DNA of 64,000 nucleotides, from NCBI GenBank assembly GCA_946539855.1, contig CAMNHV010000001.1, forward strand, positions 73,564 through 137,563, given 5' to 3'. The translations under genes were made by a program, and so were the position numbers. The notes under the pieces were generated by a model that did no database searches, had not been told where the DNA came from, and saw only the letters and a list, made by a program, of their open reading frames with translations. Of this stretch, positions 52,820 through 61,148 are shown piece after piece; position 1 is the first letter of the stretch; each line of letters starts with the position of its first letter. Origin of the DNA: CAG-791 sp002449595 (GTDB lineage: Bacteria; Bacillota; Clostridia; Lachnospirales; Lachnospiraceae).

Positions 52820-54910
52820 ATGAAGAATGCGTTTGTAGTGAAGAAGGATGTTTGCGTGATTGGTGCCGGGCATGCGGGGTGCGAGGCGGCGCTGGCTTGT
52901 GCTCGTCTGGGACTGGATACTGTGATATTCACGATGAATACGGACAGTATCGCGATGATGAACTGCAATCCGCATATTGGCGGTTCTTCCAAGGGACATC
53001 TCGTTCGGGAGATCGACGCGCTCGGCGGAGAGATGGGAAAGAATATCGACAAGACCTTCATCCAGTCCAAGATGCTGAACGTCTCGAAAGGACCGGCAGT
53101 TCACTCACTCCGGACGCAGGCTGACAAAGCGGCTTATTCCACCGCAATGCGAGAAGTCCTCGAAAATCAGGATAATCTTGAGACCCGGCAGGCGGAAGTG
53201 ACTGACCTCCTGACGCAGAAAGATCTAAGAGACCTTGGTATCGATGAGTTTAAGTTTGATGCAAGGGAGTCTGAAAAGGAAGAAAGAATAGATTCTGAGA
53301 AAGAGCTAAGAGAGCCTGAGCAGGAAGAAGGAAGAAATCCTGAGCGAGAGCAGGGAATAGAGTCCGAGAAAGAAGAAGGAAGCCCTGAAATCGAGAAGAT
53401 AAAGGAGCTTGCGAATAAACAGGATGAATCCTGGAAAATTGCGGGTGTTCGTGTTCATACGGGCACAATTTATCTCTGCAAGGCGGTAATTATCTGCACT
53501 GGAACGTATCTGAATGCGAGATGTTTGGTTGGTGAGTCGATCACGGAGACTGGGCCTTCCGGGATGCAGAGATCGACGTTCCTGCGGGATTCGCTTGAGA
53601 AGCTCGGCATTTCTGTGCGCAGGTTTAAGACCGGAACGCCGGCGAGAATGGACGGCAGGTCGATCGATTATTCGAAAATGACGATCCAGGAGGGGGATAA
53701 GAAGGTCATTCCGTTCTCGTATTCCACGGATCCGAAGGATGTGCAGATTGAGCAGGTTCCTTGCTGGCTGACTTATACAAACGAGAAAACGCACGAGATA
53801 ATACGAAATAACATAGATAGATCCCCGATTTATGCGGGTATTATCGAGGGAACAGGGCCGAGATACTGCCCGTCCATCGAGGATAAAGTCATCAAATTTG
53901 CGGAGAAAACGCGGCATCAGGTCTTTATTGAGCCGGAAGGACTGACCACAAATCAGATGTACGTGGACGGAATGTCTTCTTCAATGCCGGATGACGTGCA
54001 GCAGCAGATGTATCGCACAGTTCCCGGACTTGAGAACTGCAAGATCGTCAAAAATGCCTATGCGATCGAGTATGACTGCATCAACGCAAATATCCTGAAG
54101 CAGACACTCGAGACAAAACAGGTGAGAGGCCTGTTCTGCGCTGGTCAGTTCAATGGAAGCAGTGGCTATGAAGAAGCGGCAGCGCAGGGACTGATCGCAG
54201 GAATCAATGCGGCTGCGTATATTCGCGGAACGAAGCCGCTGGTTATCGAGAGATCGGAAGGCTATATCGGCGTCTTGATCGACGATCTGGTCTCCAAAGA
54301 CAACCGCGAGCCTTATCGAATGATGACTTCGAGAGCGGAATACCGCCTTCTTCTTCGGCAGGACAATGCGGACCTCCGTCTCCGGAAGTACGGCTACGAA
54401 GTCGGCCTGATCTCGCAGGAACAGTACGATCACGTCTGCGAGAAAGAAGCCGCGATCCAAAAGGAAATGGAGCGCCTCAAGGGCATTAAGGTCGGAGCTG
54501 CGGCCAACATTCAGGCACATCTGGAATCGATCGGCTCCGCGCCGCTCAAGACCGCAGTCACACTGGCGGAACTTCTCTGCAGGCCGGAGATCACCTACGA
54601 CCTCCTCGCGCCGATCGATCCCGAAAGACCGGATCTTTCGGAAGAAGTGAAGGAGCAGGTTGAGATCAACATCAAGTATGAGGGTTACATCGAGCGCCAG
54701 AAGAAGCAAGTTGAACAGTTCGAGAAGCTCGAGCACAAGAAGATCCCGGAAGGAATCAACTATGACGACGTTCTGAGCCTCCGCCTCGAAGCCAGACAGC
54801 GGCTCGCCCAGATCCGCCCGTCCAGCATCGGCCAGGCCTCCCGCCTCTCCGGCGTCACACCCGCGGATGTCGCAGTGCTGCTCGTTTATCTAGAAAATAA
54901 CCAGGTTTGA
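52820..54910 (+). CDS. mnmG: tRNA uridine-5-carboxymethylaminomethyl synthase MnmG
   Basis: I use ATG 52820 (MKNAFVVKKDVCVIGAGHAG), one base after the mnmE stop. The 696-aa protein has the FAD-binding GAGHAGCEA (about 15-23), NPHIGGSSKGHLVREIDALGG as split blocks, GTYLNARCLVGES, and the C-terminal helical domain. It works in a complex with MnmE. Residues about 131-204 are a highly charged insertion with repeats of ESEKEE and EPEQEE types, about 65 residues beyond the normal 630-residue length. Confidence 0.93.
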   Translation: MKNAFVVKKDVCVIGAGHAGCEAALACARLGLDTVIFTMNTDSIAMMNCNPHIGGSSKGHLVREIDALGGEMGKNIDKTFIQSKMLNVSKGPAVHSLRTQADKAAYSTAMREVLENQDNLETRQAEVTDLLTQKDLRDLGIDEFKFDARESEKEERIDSEKELREPEQEEGRNPEREQGIESEKEEGSPEIEKIKELANKQDESWKIAGVRVHTGTIYLCKAVIICTGTYLNARCLVGESITETGPSGMQRSTFLRDSLEKLGISVRRFKTGTPARMDGRSIDYSKMTIQEGDKKVIPFSYSTDPKDVQIEQVPCWLTYTNEKTHEIIRNNIDRSPIYAGIIEGTGPRYCPSIEDKVIKFAEKTRHQVFIEPEGLTTNQMYVDGMSSSMPDDVQQQMYRTVPGLENCKIVKNAYAIEYDCINANILKQTLETKQVRGLFCAGQFNGSSGYEEAAAQGLIAGINAAAYIRGTKPLVIERSEGYIGVLIDDLVSKDNREPYRMMTSRAEYRLLLRQDNADLRLRKYGYEVGLISQEQYDHVCEKEAAIQKEMERLKGIKVGAAANIQAHLESIGSAPLKTAVTLAELLCRPEITYDLLAPIDPERPDLSEEVKEQVEINIKYEGYIERQKKQVEQFEKLEHKKIPEGINYDDVLSLRLEARQRLAQIRPSSIGQASRLSGVTPADVAVLLVYLENNQV

Positions 54911-54917
54911 GTGAAAA

Positions 54918-54933
54918 TGTTTCACGTGAAACA
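54918..54933. other. parS site 1
   Basis: TGTTTCACGTGAAACA, a perfect match to the bacterial parS palindrome, in the gap between mnmG and rsmG. ParB nucleates here for chromosome segregation. Confidence 0.97.
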
Positions 54934-54952
54934 TTTATAGTGTGAAACGAAA

Positions 54953-55696
54953 ATGAACGAGAAGATGTTCAGAGAGAAATTGACAGAAGCATTATCACGT
55001 TGGGGTCTCACGATATCGGAGAAACAGGCGGAGCAGTTCGAGCAGTTCTACCTGAATCTGATTGAGTGGAATAAGGTCATGAATCTGACGGCGATCACGG
55101 AAGAAAATGACGTGATCGAGAAGCATTTTCTGGACTGTCTCGCGGTGCCGGCGCTTCTCGGAGAGAAAGAAGCTGTTAAAAATGCGAAGAAGATCATCGA
55201 TGTCGGAACCGGGGCAGGATTTCCCGGAATTCCGATGGCAATCTTCTGGCCGGAGAAGGAATTCGTTCTGATGGATTCGCTCCAGAAGAGAATTAAGTTC
55301 CTTGAGGATTCCGCGCAGAAGATGGGCATTCAGAACGTCACATTCCGTCATGCCCGCGCGGAAGAACTCGCGAAAGAGAAGGGAATGCGGGAGTCCTTCG
55401 ATCTGTGCGTCTCCAGAGCGGTCGCGTCACTGCCCGTGCTCTCGGAGTACTGCGTTCCTTTTGTCAGGAAGGGCGGCTACTTCCTTCCGTATAAGGCAGC
55501 TGAGATTGCTGATGAGGCGAAGAGCGGAGAAAAGGCACTCCACATTCTGGGCGCGTGTTTGGACGACGTGATCGAATATACTCTGCCTGGTACGGATTAC
55601 GGCAGATCTCTTCTTATTATATATAAGGAAGGAACAACTGCCGGGAAGTATCCCCGCAAGGCCGGACTTCCATCTAAAGAGCCTCTGGGACAGTAA
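54953..55696 (+). CDS. rsmG: 16S rRNA (guanine-527-N7)-methyltransferase RsmG
   Basis: The 247-aa protein has the RsmG pattern: QFYLNLIEWNKVMNLTAI, HFLDCLAVP, IDVGTGAGFPGIPMAI (methyltransferase motif I), LMDSLQKRIKFLED and VSRAVASLPVL. It forms m7G527 in 16S rRNA; its loss often gives low-level streptomycin resistance in other species. The last bases form part of a 32-bp tandem repeat that continues past the stop. Confidence 0.92.
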   Translation: MNEKMFREKLTEALSRWGLTISEKQAEQFEQFYLNLIEWNKVMNLTAITEENDVIEKHFLDCLAVPALLGEKEAVKNAKKIIDVGTGAGFPGIPMAIFWPEKEFVLMDSLQKRIKFLEDSAQKMGIQNVTFRHARAEELAKEKGMRESFDLCVSRAVASLPVLSEYCVPFVRKGGYFLPYKAAEIADEAKSGEKALHILGACLDDVIEYTLPGTDYGRSLLIIYKEGTTAGKYPRKAGLPSKEPLGQ

Positions 55697-55761
55697 ATCG
55701 TTCCGTCAAAGAGCCTTCGGATAGTGAATAGCCCAGCTAAAAGAGCCTCCAGGACAGTAAA
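55676..55761 (+). repeat. 32-bp tandem repeat over the rsmG 3' end
   Basis: AAAGAGCCT followed by close variants of CTGGGACAGTAAA starts at 55676, 55708 and 55740. The first copy encodes the last residues of RsmG and its stop. The remaining DNA to 55899 has no gene. Confidence 0.6.
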
Positions 55762-55899
55762 AAGATGACAATTACAGTCTAAGGCGTTAAAATCTATGGG
55801 TAACCGCCCTCGGAATTGGAGCGCGAATCTGCATTCCATGGGCGAAATACATCAGAAATATCTGAACTCACAATGAAGTAAGGAGTACGATCATCATAT

Positions 55900-56661
55900 A
55901 TGGGTAAAGTAATCGCAGTTGCCAATCAGAAAGGCGGCGTTGGGAAGACGACTACCGCGATCAATCTTTCGGCTGCTCTGGCGGAAGCCGGAAAGCATGT
56001 TCTGATCGTGGATATCGACCCGCAGGGCAATACGACGAGCGGCTTCGGCGTAGATAAGAATGAGGCGGAGAACACGATCTATGAGCTTCTGCTCAGCGAC
56101 TGTTCGATCGGCGAGGCGCTGATGACGGACATCACGCCGGGTCTGGACCTCATTCCGGCGAACGTAAACCTGGCCGGCGCCGAGATCGAGCTTCTCGAGA
56201 TCGACCGCAAAGAGTTTATTCTGAGGGAGGCGCTTGATTTCGTGCGGGACAGCTATGACTACATCCTTTTGGACTGCCCGCCGTCCCTCAGCCTTCTTAC
56301 TGTGAACGCGATGGTTGCGGCGGATTCTGTTCTGGTTCCGATCCAGTGCGAATATTACGCTCTGGAAGGACTGAGCCAGCTGATCTACACGATCAATCTC
56401 GTGAAGAGAGGCCTCAATCCTCCGCTCGATATCGACGGTATCGTGTTCACCATGTACGATTCCCGCACGAATCTGTCTGCGGAAGTCGTCGAGAACGTCA
56501 AAGCAAATGTGGACCAGTTCATCTATCAGACAGTGATTCCGCGCAACGTCAAGCTCGCGGAGGCACCCAGCTTCGGAGAGCCGATCACGAAATACGATCC
56601 GAGATCTACCGGCGCAAGCGCATACAAAGAACTGGCGAAGGAAATGATCGCGCGCGGCTAA
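55900..56661 (+). CDS. parA: Chromosome-partitioning ATPase ParA (Soj)
   Basis: The 253-aa protein has the deviant Walker A KGGVGKTT (11-18) with the signature Lys, VDIDPQGNTTSG, and LLDCPPSLSLLT (Walker B region). It is a short, chromosome-type ParA without an N-terminal HTH. It moves ParB-parS complexes on the nucleoid and in B. subtilis also controls DnaA. It lies between two parS sites and upstream of parB, with 258 bases between the genes. Confidence 0.93.
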   Translation: MGKVIAVANQKGGVGKTTTAINLSAALAEAGKHVLIVDIDPQGNTTSGFGVDKNEAENTIYELLLSDCSIGEALMTDITPGLDLIPANVNLAGAEIELLEIDRKEFILREALDFVRDSYDYILLDCPPSLSLLTVNAMVAADSVLVPIQCEYYALEGLSQLIYTINLVKRGLNPPLDIDGIVFTMYDSRTNLSAEVVENVKANVDQFIYQTVIPRNVKLAEAPSFGEPITKYDPRSTGASAYKELAKEMIARG

Positions 56662-56919
56662 AAAGGCTCTAATACCGCGAGAAATTGTTCGGGGTCGAAC
56701 AATAATTAGCTCCGAACCTGCAAAAATCATTCAGTGGACGAATGAGATAAAGCATAAACCGCAGAATACTATTCTGAAGATGAAGCAAAGCATACCCAAG
56801 TAAAATCATTCCGGGGTTAGATAAATCAGAAACTGAAGAGAAGTATCTGGGGCACGTAGTGAGAATACCGGACAGCTTGAAGAAATCGGGCTGAAAGGCA
56901 GTTGAACACGGGGGATGAC

Positions 56920-57816
56920 ATGGCAGAGAGAAGGAAAAGCGCTTTGGGAAAGGGAATTGAGGCTTATTTTCCCAAGAACGTCAAGGCGGAAGCGAATAAG
57001 AATGCGGAAGAAGCGGCTGCACCTGCGGATAAGAACGGAACGGTGACAGTGCTCCTCTCTGACGTGGAGCCCAACCGCGAACAGCCGAGAAAAGAATTCG
57101 ATCAGGATGCCCTGAATGAGCTCGCGGATTCGATCCGGCAGTACGGCGTACTGCAGCCGATCCTCGTGCAGGACAGAAAAGATCATTACGAGATCATCGC
57201 CGGTGAGCGGAGATGGCGCGCGGCAAGAATCGCCGGATTGAAGGAAGTGCCCGTTATCATCCGGGATTACTCCGACAGAGAGATCGTCGAACTCTCACTG
57301 ATCGAGAATATCCAGCGAGAAGACCTGAATCCGATCGAAGAAGCACTCGCGTATCAGCGCCTCTCCGAGGAATTCGGCCTCAAGCAGGAAGAGATCGCGC
57401 AGAAAGTCTCCAAGAACAGAACGACGGTGACGAACTCCCTTCGTCTGCTGAAGCTTTCCAAGAAAGTGCTTGCAATGGTCGAAGGCGGCGAGATCTCAGC
57501 GGGGCACGCTCGCGCACTGATTCCCGTCACCAACGAAAAACAGCAGTACGAGCTCGCGAAAAAGGTCCGCGATGAAGCGCTCAGCGTCCGCGACACGGAA
57601 AAGCTCGTCGCAAAAGCGCTGAAGGGTGCGCCGGAACCGAAGCTTCGCGAGAAAGATGCGGCTTTGGAGTTGATCTTCAAGCAGCTCGAAGAAAAGATGC
57701 GCCGCTCAATGGGCACGAAGGTTTCAATTAGACAGACCGGTAAAGACCGCGGCCGCATTGAGATAGAATACTATAGTAACGATGATCTCGAGAGGATCAC
57801 CAACTTTTTGACCTAA
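56920..57816 (+). CDS. parB: Chromosome-partitioning protein ParB (Spo0J)
   Basis: I start at ATG 56920 (MAERRKSALGKGIEAYFPKN), four bases after GGGGGA. The 298-aa protein has the ParB/Srx CTPase domain with the GERRWRAA motif, IIRDYSDREIVELSLIENIQ, the HTH for parS (FGLKQEEIAQKVSKNRTTVT) and a C-terminal dimer domain. A parS site begins at the base after its stop codon, a close coupling of gene and site. Confidence 0.93.
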   Translation: MAERRKSALGKGIEAYFPKNVKAEANKNAEEAAAPADKNGTVTVLLSDVEPNREQPRKEFDQDALNELADSIRQYGVLQPILVQDRKDHYEIIAGERRWRAARIAGLKEVPVIIRDYSDREIVELSLIENIQREDLNPIEEALAYQRLSEEFGLKQEEIAQKVSKNRTTVTNSLRLLKLSKKVLAMVEGGEISAGHARALIPVTNEKQQYELAKKVRDEALSVRDTEKLVAKALKGAPEPKLREKDAALELIFKQLEEKMRRSMGTKVSIRQTGKDRGRIEIEYYSNDDLERITNFLT

Positions 57817-57832
57817 TGTTTCACGTGAAACA
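57817..57832. other. parS site 2
   Basis: TGTTTCACGTGAAACA, identical to site 1, directly after the parB stop codon and before the DUF4446 gene. Confidence 0.97.
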
Positions 57833-57857
57833 TTAAACATACACAGAGGAACACATC

Positions 57858-58376
57858 ATGGACCTTTTTGGAATGCTTGCCGAAGCGACCGGCATCGTGC
57901 TGGATCCGGCGATCTTCATCATCGTTCTCATCATCGCTGTGATCGTCCTGATCGTGATGCTTCGGAACCAGAGCCGGAGGATCACGCAGCTGACCAGAAG
58001 AATCGACCGCTTCATGCAAGACAGCGACAGCGCGGAGAGCTTTGAGGAAGACATCGTTCAGATGTACAGCGACCATAAGCTCCTGACGGAAGATATCCGC
58101 AAGAATCAGGAGAGCATCCGCAACAACAGCGATAAGCTCACCTTCGCGATCCGCCACGTCGGAATCGTAAAATATGACGCCTTCAATCATATGGGAGGAA
58201 ATCTCAGCTACGCAGTCGCGATGCTGGACGACCACCACGACGGAATGGTCATGAACACCGTGCAGAGCGTGGACGGCTGCTACAGCTACTGTAAGATCAT
58301 TACAGCCGGCAAGCCGGACGTCGAGCTCGGTAAAGAAGAGAAAGAAGCGCTTGAGAAGGCACTCGAAATAAACTGA
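57858..58376 (+). CDS. DUF4446 membrane-anchored protein
   Basis: The 172-aa protein has one membrane helix (AIFIIVLIIAVIVLIVMLRN, about 18-37), a coiled-coil segment (about 40-90) and a conserved C-terminal domain: AIRHVGIVKYDAFNHMGGNL, SYAVAMLD and MVMNTVQSVDGCYSYCK. This is the DUF4446 family, regularly found after parB in Clostridia; its function is not known. It lies 41 bases after parB, with parS in between, and 26 bases before serS. Confidence 0.88.
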   Translation: MDLFGMLAEATGIVLDPAIFIIVLIIAVIVLIVMLRNQSRRITQLTRRIDRFMQDSDSAESFEEDIVQMYSDHKLLTEDIRKNQESIRNNSDKLTFAIRHVGIVKYDAFNHMGGNLSYAVAMLDDHHDGMVMNTVQSVDGCYSYCKIITAGKPDVELGKEEKEALEKALEIN

Positions 58377-58402
58377 GATAATATCCAGAGGGAGGGAGAA
58401 AG

Positions 58403-59734
58403 ATGCTGGACATTAAATTTGTCAGGGAAAACCCGGAGATCGTAAAGGAGAACATCCGGAAGAAATTCCAGGATGAGAAGCTGCCGCTTGTGGACCAGGT
58501 CATTGAGCTGGACGCAAAGCGCCGCAGTGATATCCAGGAAGTGGAGGCGCTCAAAGCCGCCAGAAATAAGATCTCCAAGGAGAACGGACCGCTCTTCGGA
58601 CAGCTGAAGAAGTGCGGCGATGACGAGGCGAAGAAGGCGGAGATCCAGGCGAAGATCGACGCAAACAACGCGATCGTCAAGGAAGATGACGAGAAGAGAG
58701 ACGCGCTGGACGCTGAAATTGCGGAGCTCGACGGCAAGATCCTCGACATCATGTACGTGATCCCCAACATCATCGATCCTTCCGTCCCGATCGGCAAGGA
58801 CGACACCTTCAACGTCGAAGTGCAGCGCTTCGGCGATCCGGTCGTGCCTCCGTTCGAGGTTCCTCATCATGTGGATATCATGGCTTCCTTCGACGGCATC
58901 GACAAAGAGGCTGCCGGCAAGGTCGCGGGCATGGGCTTCTACTATCTGCTCGGCGATATCGCCCGACTTCATGAGGCAGTTCTCGCGTATGCGCGTGATT
59001 TCATGATCGATGAAAAGGGCTTTACGTACGTCATCCCGCCCTTCATGATGCATGGAAACGTCGTGAAGGGCGTCATGAGCTTCCCTGAAATGGAAGCGAT
59101 GATGTACAAGATCGAAGGGGAAGACCTTTATCTGATCGGTACCAGCGAACACACGATGATCGGCCGCTTCATCGACCAGATCATTCCGGAGGAAAAAATG
59201 CCGCTGACGCTCACGTCGTACAGCCCTTGCTTCCGCAAGGAAGTCGGCTCGCACGGCCTTGAGGAGCGCGGCGTCTACCGCATCCACCAGTTCGAGAAGC
59301 AGGAGATGATCGTCATCTGCAAGCCCGAAGACAGCATGATGTGGTATGACAGGCTGTGGAAGAACTCCGTCGAGCTGTTCCGCAACCTCGAGATCCCTGT
59401 CCGCCAGCTGGAGTGCTGCTCCGGAGACCTCGCGGACCTGAAGGTGAAGAGCTGCGATATCGAGGCGTGGTCGCCCCGCCAGCAGAAGTACTTCGAGGTC
59501 TGCTCCTGCTCGAACCTGGGCGAGGCGCAGGCGAGAAGACTTGGCATCCGCATCAAGGGCGCGGACGGAAAGACGTATCTCGCACACACGCTGAACAACA
59601 CTTGCGTCGCACCGCCGCGTATGCTGATCGCGTTCCTCGAGAACCATCTGCAGGAAGACGGAACCGTGACGATTCCGAAGGTGCTGCAGCCTTACATGGG
59701 CGGCAAGGAAGTTCTTGTTCCCAACAAGAAGTGA
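58403..59734 (+). CDS. serS: Seryl-tRNA synthetase
   Basis: The 443-aa protein has the N-terminal coiled-coil arm (about 30-105) for the long variable arm of tRNA-Ser and the class II catalytic core with YLIGTSEHTM, SYSPCFRKEVGSHG (motif 2) and a motif 3 region that reads HTLNNTCVAPPRMLIAFLEN. The usual bacterial GSGLAVGRT-type sequence is replaced by NNTCVAPPR, a form seen in a minority of SerRS. It charges tRNA-Ser with serine. GGGAGG precedes the ATG. No T-box leader is present in the 26 bases upstream. Confidence 0.93.
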   Translation: MLDIKFVRENPEIVKENIRKKFQDEKLPLVDQVIELDAKRRSDIQEVEALKAARNKISKENGPLFGQLKKCGDDEAKKAEIQAKIDANNAIVKEDDEKRDALDAEIAELDGKILDIMYVIPNIIDPSVPIGKDDTFNVEVQRFGDPVVPPFEVPHHVDIMASFDGIDKEAAGKVAGMGFYYLLGDIARLHEAVLAYARDFMIDEKGFTYVIPPFMMHGNVVKGVMSFPEMEAMMYKIEGEDLYLIGTSEHTMIGRFIDQIIPEEKMPLTLTSYSPCFRKEVGSHGLEERGVYRIHQFEKQEMIVICKPEDSMMWYDRLWKNSVELFRNLEIPVRQLECCSGDLADLKVKSCDIEAWSPRQQKYFEVCSCSNLGEAQARRLGIRIKGADGKTYLAHTLNNTCVAPPRMLIAFLENHLQEDGTVTIPKVLQPYMGGKEVLVPNKK

Positions 59735-59876
59735 TTTTTTCCGCGGCAAGACGCAAAAACCGGCAGGATCCGCGAAAATGCGTGATCACCGGGAAAACTG
59801 CGGCTTGCCGCGTACTTTCTGATAACGACAGATTTGAGATGGCGGGAAATGCTTTTCCCGCGTGACAGGAGACAGA

Positions 59877-61139
59877 TTGCATAAGTATCTGCGGGCGATC
59901 GGATTCACGAGGCCTCTCACAAGGGACGAATACGGCAGCCTCATCAACGAGGCGATCCTGCATCCCGCGTACCGCGCGGCGACGACGAAGACGTACTATG
60001 AGGAGGCGCCGGACACCTTTTCCATTCCGCTGAGAGCGGGGGACGGGCAGGAAGACGGGAAGTACACGGGAGACGCGTCGGACTTCACCGGCTATACTTC
60101 TGAGGAAAATCGCCGCGGGCGCGCCGGGTCGGCGGGCGCACCGACGGCCGAAGAGTGGCCGTCGGGAGCCGGTGCAACGGACGAAGCGCCGACGGCAGAA
60201 GAGTTGCTGTCGGGGGCCGGTGAAACGGACGAAACACCGACGGCAGAAGAGTTGCTGTCGGGAGCCGGCACACCGGATGACGCGCCGGAAAGCTGGCTGT
60301 CAGGACCCGAATCACCGGAAACCCAGCCCTCACCATCTGAAGAAAAACCCGCCGAGATCCGAACAGAGCTGGAGATCGAGACACTGTTCGGGGAATTCCG
60401 CGTCGCGGCGGGCCCTTCTTTCGGGCTGTCCGTCTGCGGCACGTTCGAGGAGGACGACACGTTCACGCTCGAGTACGCGTATCCGTACTTCCTGACGGAC
60501 AACGTCTCGTCATCCGAGGAGATCACGGTGGAAGGCCGGATCGACACGGAATCGTACGCCGGGACCGTGGACGACCTGCGGGTCGGCGTCACGATCATTT
60601 TCCGTCTCCAGAATATCATTGACCATATGAAGAGAATGAGCCGGAGGGGCGGCGATCGCGGCCCGGTCTCCGTCTCTTTGTCTGCGCTTTCGATCGAGGG
60701 AACGGTGATGATGCCGATCCACAAGACCGACCAGGACCGCCGGCGCAGCAGGATCGTCGCGGAGAACCGCATGAACCTGATGACGCGGGCGCGCGACGGC
60801 GACGAGAACGCGATGCGCGACCTCACGCTGGAGGACATGGACAACTACTCGGTCGTCATGGACAAGATCCAGAGCGAAGACGTCTTTTCCCTCGTTGATA
60901 CCTATTTCATGCCGTACGGCGCCGAGTGCGACCTGTACTCCGTGCTCTGCGAGATCGTCACCTGCGACCCGGTCTTCAATATTTATACCGGAGAAAAGCT
61001 TTACCGCATGACCCTCGACTGCAACGGCCTGCCGTTTGACCTGCTCATCAACAGCCGCGACCTCTACGGGGAGCCGGCTGCCGGACGCCGCTTCCGCGGG
61101 ATCGTCTGGATGCAAGGTACCGTGCATTATCCCGACTGA
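59877..61139 (+). CDS. DUF3881 family protein
   Basis: I place the start at the TTG of 59877, read as MHKYLRAIGFTRPL, because AGGAG lies six bases before it and the family starts this way; a GTG five codons earlier would put the ribosome site inside the gene. The 420-aa protein contains a low-complexity segment (about 70-170) with three 16-residue repeats of PTAEELLSGAG plus a short linker. The remainder is a conserved domain (RIVAENRMNLMTRARDGDEN, EDVFSLVDTYFMPYGAECD). DUF3881 is known mainly from Lachnospiraceae, and its role is not known. Confidence 0.75.
   Translation: MHKYLRAIGFTRPLTRDEYGSLINEAILHPAYRAATTKTYYEEAPDTFSIPLRAGDGQEDGKYTGDASDFTGYTSEENRRGRAGSAGAPTAEEWPSGAGATDEAPTAEELLSGAGETDETPTAEELLSGAGTPDDAPESWLSGPESPETQPSPSEEKPAEIRTELEIETLFGEFRVAAGPSFGLSVCGTFEEDDTFTLEYAYPYFLTDNVSSSEEITVEGRIDTESYAGTVDDLRVGVTIIFRLQNIIDHMKRMSRRGGDRGPVSVSLSALSIEGTVMMPIHKTDQDRRRSRIVAENRMNLMTRARDGDENAMRDLTLEDMDNYSVVMDKIQSEDVFSLVDTYFMPYGAECDLYSVLCEIVTCDPVFNIYTGEKLYRMTLDCNGLPFDLLINSRDLYGEPAAGRRFRGIVWMQGTVHYPD
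60141..60284 (+). repeat. 48-bp coding tandem repeat in the DUF3881 gene
   Basis: CCGACGGC-GAAGAG units begin at 60141, 60189 and 60237, 48 bp apart and in frame, adding 16 residues each. Copy number may vary between strains. Confidence 0.7.
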
Positions 61140-61148
61140 CGGAGCCCC

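Noticed and set aside
56684..56703. ATTGTTCG/CGAACAAT hairpin after parA as a terminator
   Set aside because: The stem is perfect but no T run follows, so it is not reported as a terminator.
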